From NCBI RefSeq assembly GCF_963678635.1, contig NC_087063.1, forward strand, positions 38,890,759 through 38,954,758: DNA of 64,000 nt, given 5' to 3'. Position numbers and translations under genes: made by a program. The stretch comes from Symsagittifera roscoffensis. Lineage: Eukaryota; Xenacoelomorpha; Acoela; Convolutidae. Below are positions 60,101 through 64,000 of the stretch, one piece after another (position 1 is the first letter of the stretch; each line of letters opens with the position of its first letter). The notes under the pieces are model-generated. The model was not told the origin of the DNA. It worked only from the letters and a program-made list of their open reading frames with translations, and made no database searches.

Positions 60101-63100
60101 TATTTCTATCGGTAGATTGGACGTCTGAGCTTGAACTTGCAGCCATAGTCGTGGTTGCTCGACTGCCTCCTATTTTTTTACTTAATTGCTCAATATGAGT
60201 ACAAGTTACTCTGACATCGTCTAGCACCGGCAGATTCTGTAAAGCCCTGGATGAAAATCTGTACAGAGTTTTCAAAAAATGGTTTTTGTTTGTGCAAATT
60301 GGGTTGCCAGCCAGTAAAACATGTTTCACTATGTGCAGCTTCTCTAGATCGGCGAGGTTCGAGTGGCGAGCAATGAAGTTATCTCTGACATCGAGGAATT
60401 CGAGGTAGTACATGTGACCAATGCCGTGTAGAGAAAGGAGTCTGTTGGAGCAGAGCACCAACTTGCTCAAGTGGTTGTACACAGTCGGTGCAAGAGAGGG
60501 TACAGTCGTAAGACGATTGAAGCTGGCGTCGAACTTCTTCATCACCGGCAGGTATGTCAGGTGGTCATAGAAACTTTCCAACTGGTTGTAGCTAAATATG
60601 AAAGTGTTGAGATTGGTACTAGCAAGCATGGCCATGCTGTCATCCACACCCTCCACCCAGTTATGACCCAAGTCCAACACTTCCAGAGAACTCCACTTCG
60701 GATGGCTCTGTCTGTCCGCCATGTCTAAACGTCATATTTCCCAGTTGCGCTTAATTAAAAAAAACTAAATTACAAAAGAGGCCCTTCCGTTTAGTTACTC
60801 TATGTGCACGAGCTGGATAGGGCCATACCAGCGTTATTAAAATGCATATATATATATCAGCAAGCTGTTTCAATTTATCAATGAGGTCATAAATCAGCAT
60901 TAAATGCATCGTCGTAATGTTAATTTATCTTAGCCGTCCTTCCTCTATAATAGCGCTAATGGAAAGTCAATAAAATGAACTTTAAGCAGCGATCTGCATC
61001 ACCTTAAACATAGTATACAGCTCCTCAGGAGCGCGAAGCTTATTTTAGTTCTTATGTAATTTATCGATTCTGGATAGCTTTTTTTGTCTTTTTTCACTTA
61101 GTTTTTCGGCCAATCGTTGCATCGTCCGGGTGGCTGTTGGAGCAGCGCCACCGGTGCATCCGAAAACTAACAGTCAGAAGCTGCTTTGCTCTACGTTTGA
61201 AACTCTTTGCTGATATTTGGAGTTCTTCAGCGTTTCGTGATATTTATATGCGTCTTTATGCAGTTTTCGCAATGTTTTGGCATGGGCGTTGAAAATTTTC
61301 ACATCGAAGAAAGCGCGGCTAAATCGTGAACCCCAGAGTTCGTTTGCTTTAATGTCAATTAGTGCCTCATCTTGAGTTGTAGTTGAATTATTGACAAAGC
61401 TTTCGCCTTGCAACGGCTGAAGTTTCGGCTCAATCTCGACGTCATGGCAAACCTCGTTCATGAGGTTGGCGAATGTGTCTCTGATTTCATTGTGTCTTAA
61501 GTGTGTGTGTAACAGCCCTTTGCACAGTGTAGCGCATGTGTCAAGTTCAAATTAGCACCACATGCACATGTGAGTGGGGTTTTGGTCGGTTCCCAACCGT
61601 ATCTTAAGTAAATACCATCTACCTTACCGATTAGGTTAGGTATTAATTGTTCTTTGTTAATCTTTTCACATATTTCTTAGTTTTCCATAGTGTAAGGCGT
61701 TGTCCTGGTAAGAAATGAAAGTTTTTCTTGAACTCCTTTAGTATAGCAGGCATAAACGTATTGAGGGGAGGTTTTAGCGATTTCATTAATTTTTTCAAAA
61801 TTTTGATTTGCTCATTCTGTTGAAATTCGAGGAACTTTTTACTTTCAGATTCTGTTCTTACAACTGAACCAAGCACTCGGGCGCCTGCCTTTATAGTGAT
61901 TCCTGTATTTTCGAAGATTTTCTCAGCTTCACCGAGTTTTTCATCTTTGACAATGAGTTGGCATTTGGATGCTTTAACATGGTAGCCAAAAAATTTACCT
62001 TGTGATACAATTTTATCGAGGACGGTTCGTAGATTGCTTAAATTACCGACTGCGTTTCCGTCGTCTGCGTACCATTTCTGGGTTACATTGTCTACTGATA
62101 AAAGTTTTATGAGGGGTATTATGGCTAGAAATTACATGGCCATTGCTAGTGGATCCCACTGGGTTGTTCCTTCTTGAGAGTAGATGTTTTTTTTTGTTAA
62201 CGAACAGTTATGATGGATTGGAGTAAGAGTTCTTAATCGATGTTAAAAGAAAAGGGCAGGTTTTTTCGATGTTTTTAATGCCAGCTTTCGCTTTAGCGAG
62301 TTGAAAGAATTTTCAGCATCTATCAGTAAAACAGCATCGGCGGAAATTTTGCTGTAATGATCTCTTAGCGTGTGGATCGCATATTCAATGCCACATTTTT
62401 GTCCTAGGCAGAATTGGTAGTTTGAACCGAGCGACATGAGTTCGTTTTTTAAGCATTTGCTTATTGTTCGCCTAACGCATAACTTCTCCTATGCCAATGG
62501 GTCTTACTCCTGGATTCTTATCTAAGGGTAATAATCTACATGCGTTATATGGTTGCCAATAGAATTCGTATTAGACCAAACTAATTCGAATTCTTCGCAA
62601 ATACAGAAGAACTTTTAATCCTTGCGCTTAATGCTAATTTTCAGTTTACGCTAGTCTAATCCAGACTTGCCGCCTTATTTTTTGACATTTTTTGACAAAA
62701 TTTTAACAGCGCGGTCTGAATAATCACCAGGATAATCCTTTTCAAGTTTTGATACTCCTTTTCAAAGCAGTTTTGTCGTCAAATAATGAGGGTAAAACAT
62801 GGTTAGCTGGGCCAAAAGAAAAATCAAAGCAAACCTTTAACGTTTCCACGTAGTTCAGATATAGAATAGAGACATTGATGCACGTTGAGCTGTCGCACCA
62901 TGCCACTAATCACTGCCAAATTCTCGACAAGAAGCAAGGGAACTCTGTGCAGAGTAACTACTTGCAAGCATCGGAACATCTGTAGGTCAATTGTTCCTCT
63001 AAGAGATGAGCTCCGATTTTGCTCAGCTCCCAGATCATAGTGTGTAAGTTTTAAATCAATCACTCGCTCGAAAACCCTTTTGATTTGCAGAGCTTGTTGC

Positions 63101-63294
63101 CTTGTTTTCATCCACCTCGAGTTGCGCATGAACTCTAGCTTCTCTCGACTCCTGAAGAAAACAGGGGCTGTCAGAGTCAGTCTGGCTTGACCACATGCAA
63201 ACAAGTTTTCATTCGTGAGCAACAACTGGAAAAAACTATTCAGCTCTTTGTCTGAGCCCCCACCAGAAATCCAGCGCATCATGAAGTTGGTCAA
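54794..63294 (-). CDS. STK11IP: STK11IP (LKB1-interacting protein 1)-like gene, 5' incomplete
   Basis: A leucine-rich-repeat protein that binds the kinase LKB1/STK11 and, in mammals, acts at lysosomes downstream of mTORC1. Three exons join in frame: 63294-62835, 60724-60032 and 57138-54794 (1165 codons plus stop). Leucine-rich repeats lie in the second exon (LEVLDLGHNWVEG, LSKLVLCSNRLLSLHGI, LEFLDVRDNFIA, VLLAGNPI). The C-terminal exon has the family's paired CxxC zinc-like site (CAECNSSVIVF and CPNCEKN) and PH-like strands up to the C-terminus. Nischarin is the nearest alternative, but I see no PX domain, and the CxxC pair and C-terminal layout favour STK11IP. A leucine-rich segment of about 25-30 residues expected between the first two exons was not found. 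The N-terminal exons upstream were not recognised. Confidence 0.8.
57710..57925 (-). pseudogene. LINE reverse-transcriptase C-terminal fragment
   Basis: The minus strand reads LLYAAETWTVKKSD, followed about 40 codons later by LRNMRLRWCGHVLRI. These are the Y-x-(A/S)-E-T-W and R-x-x-x-W-x-G-H-V-x-R signatures at the C-terminal end of RT regions in RTE-like and related LINEs. It lies in an STK11IP intron and lacks the rest of the element. Confidence 0.65.
58385..58612 (-). repeat. tRNA-derived SINE, copy 2
   Basis: The minus-strand head has GTGGCTAAGTGGATAG (A box), GAGACTGAAAATCTC (anticodon-like stem-loop) and CAGATCGAATTC (B box). The body and the GCGAAGCCCAGCTTCGCC hairpin follow in the same order as in the copy at 53975-54195. 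The two copies differ by many substitutions, so the family is not recent. Confidence 0.65.
59165..59860. repeat. Dispersed repeat, copy 2
   Basis: GTGCAAGTAGCACAGAA (about 59186) and GTAGTACCTGATTTCGCGT to TTCCTCC (about 59777-59845) match the two parts of the repeat at 18420-18720. Over 500 bp lie between them here. It sits in the second intron of STK11IP. Confidence 0.55.
60032..60724 (-). CDS. STK11IP: STK11IP leucine-rich-repeat exon
   Basis: The acceptor ATGACGTTTAG and the donor CAGAAAAG/GTACAG are both phase 1. At least five leucine-rich repeats are followed by the family's capping segment (NHFLKTLYRFSSRALQNL) and a Ser/Thr-rich stretch. The LSSLEVLDLGHN-type start matches the middle of the mammalian repeat array. 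Confidence 0.85.
61170..62460 (-). pseudogene. Decayed reverse-transcriptase retroelement in an STK11IP intron
   Basis: The minus strand shows, in order, RT motif A (VLLIDAENSFNSL, about 62310-62350), RT motif C with the catalytic YADD (62060-62071, in QKWYADDGNAVG), a LGSVVRTE segment, and a Cys/His stretch ending HALHCAKGC (about 61505-61560). RHNEIRDTFANLMNEVCHDV and QPLQGESF follow, then AFFDVKIFNAHA near 61300. The RHNE-R-D and FFDVK parts occur downstream of RTs in a retroelement family of aquatic invertebrates; FFDVK could belong to a PD-(D/E)xK endonuclease. Frameshifts separate the pieces. It is inserted in the host gene's transcriptional orientation. Confidence 0.7.
62835..63294 (-). 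CDS. STK11IP: STK11IP N-terminal region exon
   Basis: The acceptor TTTTTTCAG precedes TTG ACC AAC, phase 0. It encodes a region with LQIKRVFERVIDLKLTHYD and FRCLQVVTLHRVPL, corresponding to the part just before the leucine-rich repeats in STK11IP. The likely donor is TTAAAG/GTTTGC, because its phase fits the next exon. Confidence 0.65.
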
Positions 63295-63813
63295 CTGAAA
63301 AAACTGTACATAGTAATCTGGAAATGAAATTTATGAACAATAGAGAACCGGAACAACATTGAAATAAGCATGTTCGTTTGGCAATACAGAAAAGACAAAG
63401 TGACCAAAATAAACTGTACAGAAAATGATATTGGTAGAAATGAAAATTAAATCAACACGCCATAAGAAAAATTACAGAAACATATGCGTTATTCTGAAGC
63501 TTAATTTTCAGGTTCCTATAGCGCATCACGAAACCCAATAGAATATTAAACCTGTTAGTAACAATTTCATGTAAATTTTGAAAACGCAAAATAACCATCT
63601 TTCAAAATTAGATGTTTCAATCCGCAATCGATCCCAAGGGCAAGAAATGTTTAACTCTGATTTGGAAAATTAAAAATAACAAAAACATGAGTGCGAAGGG
63701 ATGGTTCTGAAGATTGCGTTTTGAAATGTAATTCGAACTCATCATTCCACCAGCGAATAAGGTTTGTGCAAGAGCAAAACTGTACACAAAAGAATATGTA
63801 TGGCGGCAACTGT
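63295..63813. other. Between STK11IP and PPP4C
   Basis: Probably holds the PPP4C 3' untranslated region and an upstream STK11IP intron or exon. Nothing else recognised. Confidence 0.4.
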
Positions 63814-64000
63814 TCAGAGGAAGTAATCTGGTAAAGGTTTTTTGTTGGGCACTGCTCTATGCTCCTGTGGTGCAGCCTCAAAAATTGTGAAGTATCTTTG
63901 TAAATTGTCGTCCAATTCCAGGATGGCGGCCACATTGCCGCATCTGTAACAGTAGTTGGGGGCACTCCAGACCGTAAGGACAGATTCCCCAAAATGCCAC
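63814..64000 (-). CDS. PPP4C: Protein phosphatase 4 catalytic subunit, C-terminal exon (continues beyond window)
   Basis: A serine/threonine phosphatase of the PP2A-like group, active in nucleus and cytoplasm in DNA repair and centrosome maturation. The 62 visible residues include [16 protein letters not shown], one of the most conserved PPP-family segments, then [17 protein letters not shown], and the C-terminal PDYFL. The terminal Leu is the residue carboxymethylated in PP2A, PP4 and PP6. The C-terminal wording ([19 protein letters not shown]) fits PP4 better than PP2A or PP6. A longer open frame in another register overlaps it and is spurious. Confidence 0.85.
   Translation of the reverse strand, partial: WHFGESVLTVWSAPNYCYRCGNVAAILELDDNLQRYFTIFEAAPQEHRAVPNKKPLPDYFL

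Noticed and set aside
63651-63992. 113-codon minus-strand frame
   Set aside because: It overlaps the PPP4C exon in another register and does not encode the conserved phosphatase residues.

Overview
The window looks like nuclear DNA from an invertebrate animal. It is AT-rich, the genes are split by introns with GT-AG sites, and the recognisable genes are metazoan: a cation-type Cys-loop receptor, an ABHD17 depalmitoylase, STK11IP and the catalytic subunit of protein phosphatase 4. The phylum cannot be fixed from the sequence. Two 200-base runs of N (4387-4586 and 49671-49870) mark assembly gaps.

Layout. 1-1880 is CATA/TACA-rich low-complexity DNA. 4587-5308 is the 3' end of an LTR retrotransposon. 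7200-10620 holds two long inverted-repeat arms. 10729-12726 and 14052-14543 carry short elements that end in CCCGGGTTGA. 13262-21962 (minus) is a Cys-loop receptor of nicotinic type; six exons join in frame from the extracellular domain to M4, but the 5' exons are not seen. Its introns hold a partial tandem duplication that includes a second copy of the M2 exon, and a clean hAT-type MITE. 22780-23900 (plus) is a decayed gene with C2H2 zinc fingers and an SGNH-hydrolase domain. 25020-39535 is a 14.5-kb array of 30-bp monomers with higher-order blocks and one small inverted segment. 40010-49670 is a truncated, damaged Polinton/Maverick: protein-primed DNA polymerase B, adenain-type protease, the C-terminal part of the major capsid protein, and accessory genes on both strands. 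I see no integrase or packaging ATPase.

50068-50729 (minus) is the first coding exon of ABHD17. 51868-53294 is an apparently intact Tc1/mariner-superfamily transposon of DD41D type. 54794-63294 (minus) is STK11IP in three frame-compatible exons, with LINE, SINE and reverse-transcriptase debris in its introns. 63814-64000 (minus) is the C-terminal exon of PPP4C.

The host genes are unrelated in function, and all lie on the minus strand. Most of the window is repeats. The main points for follow-up are the 30-bp array, the duplicated receptor exon, the unidentified plus-strand gene inside the Polinton, and the zinc-finger/SGNH relic.
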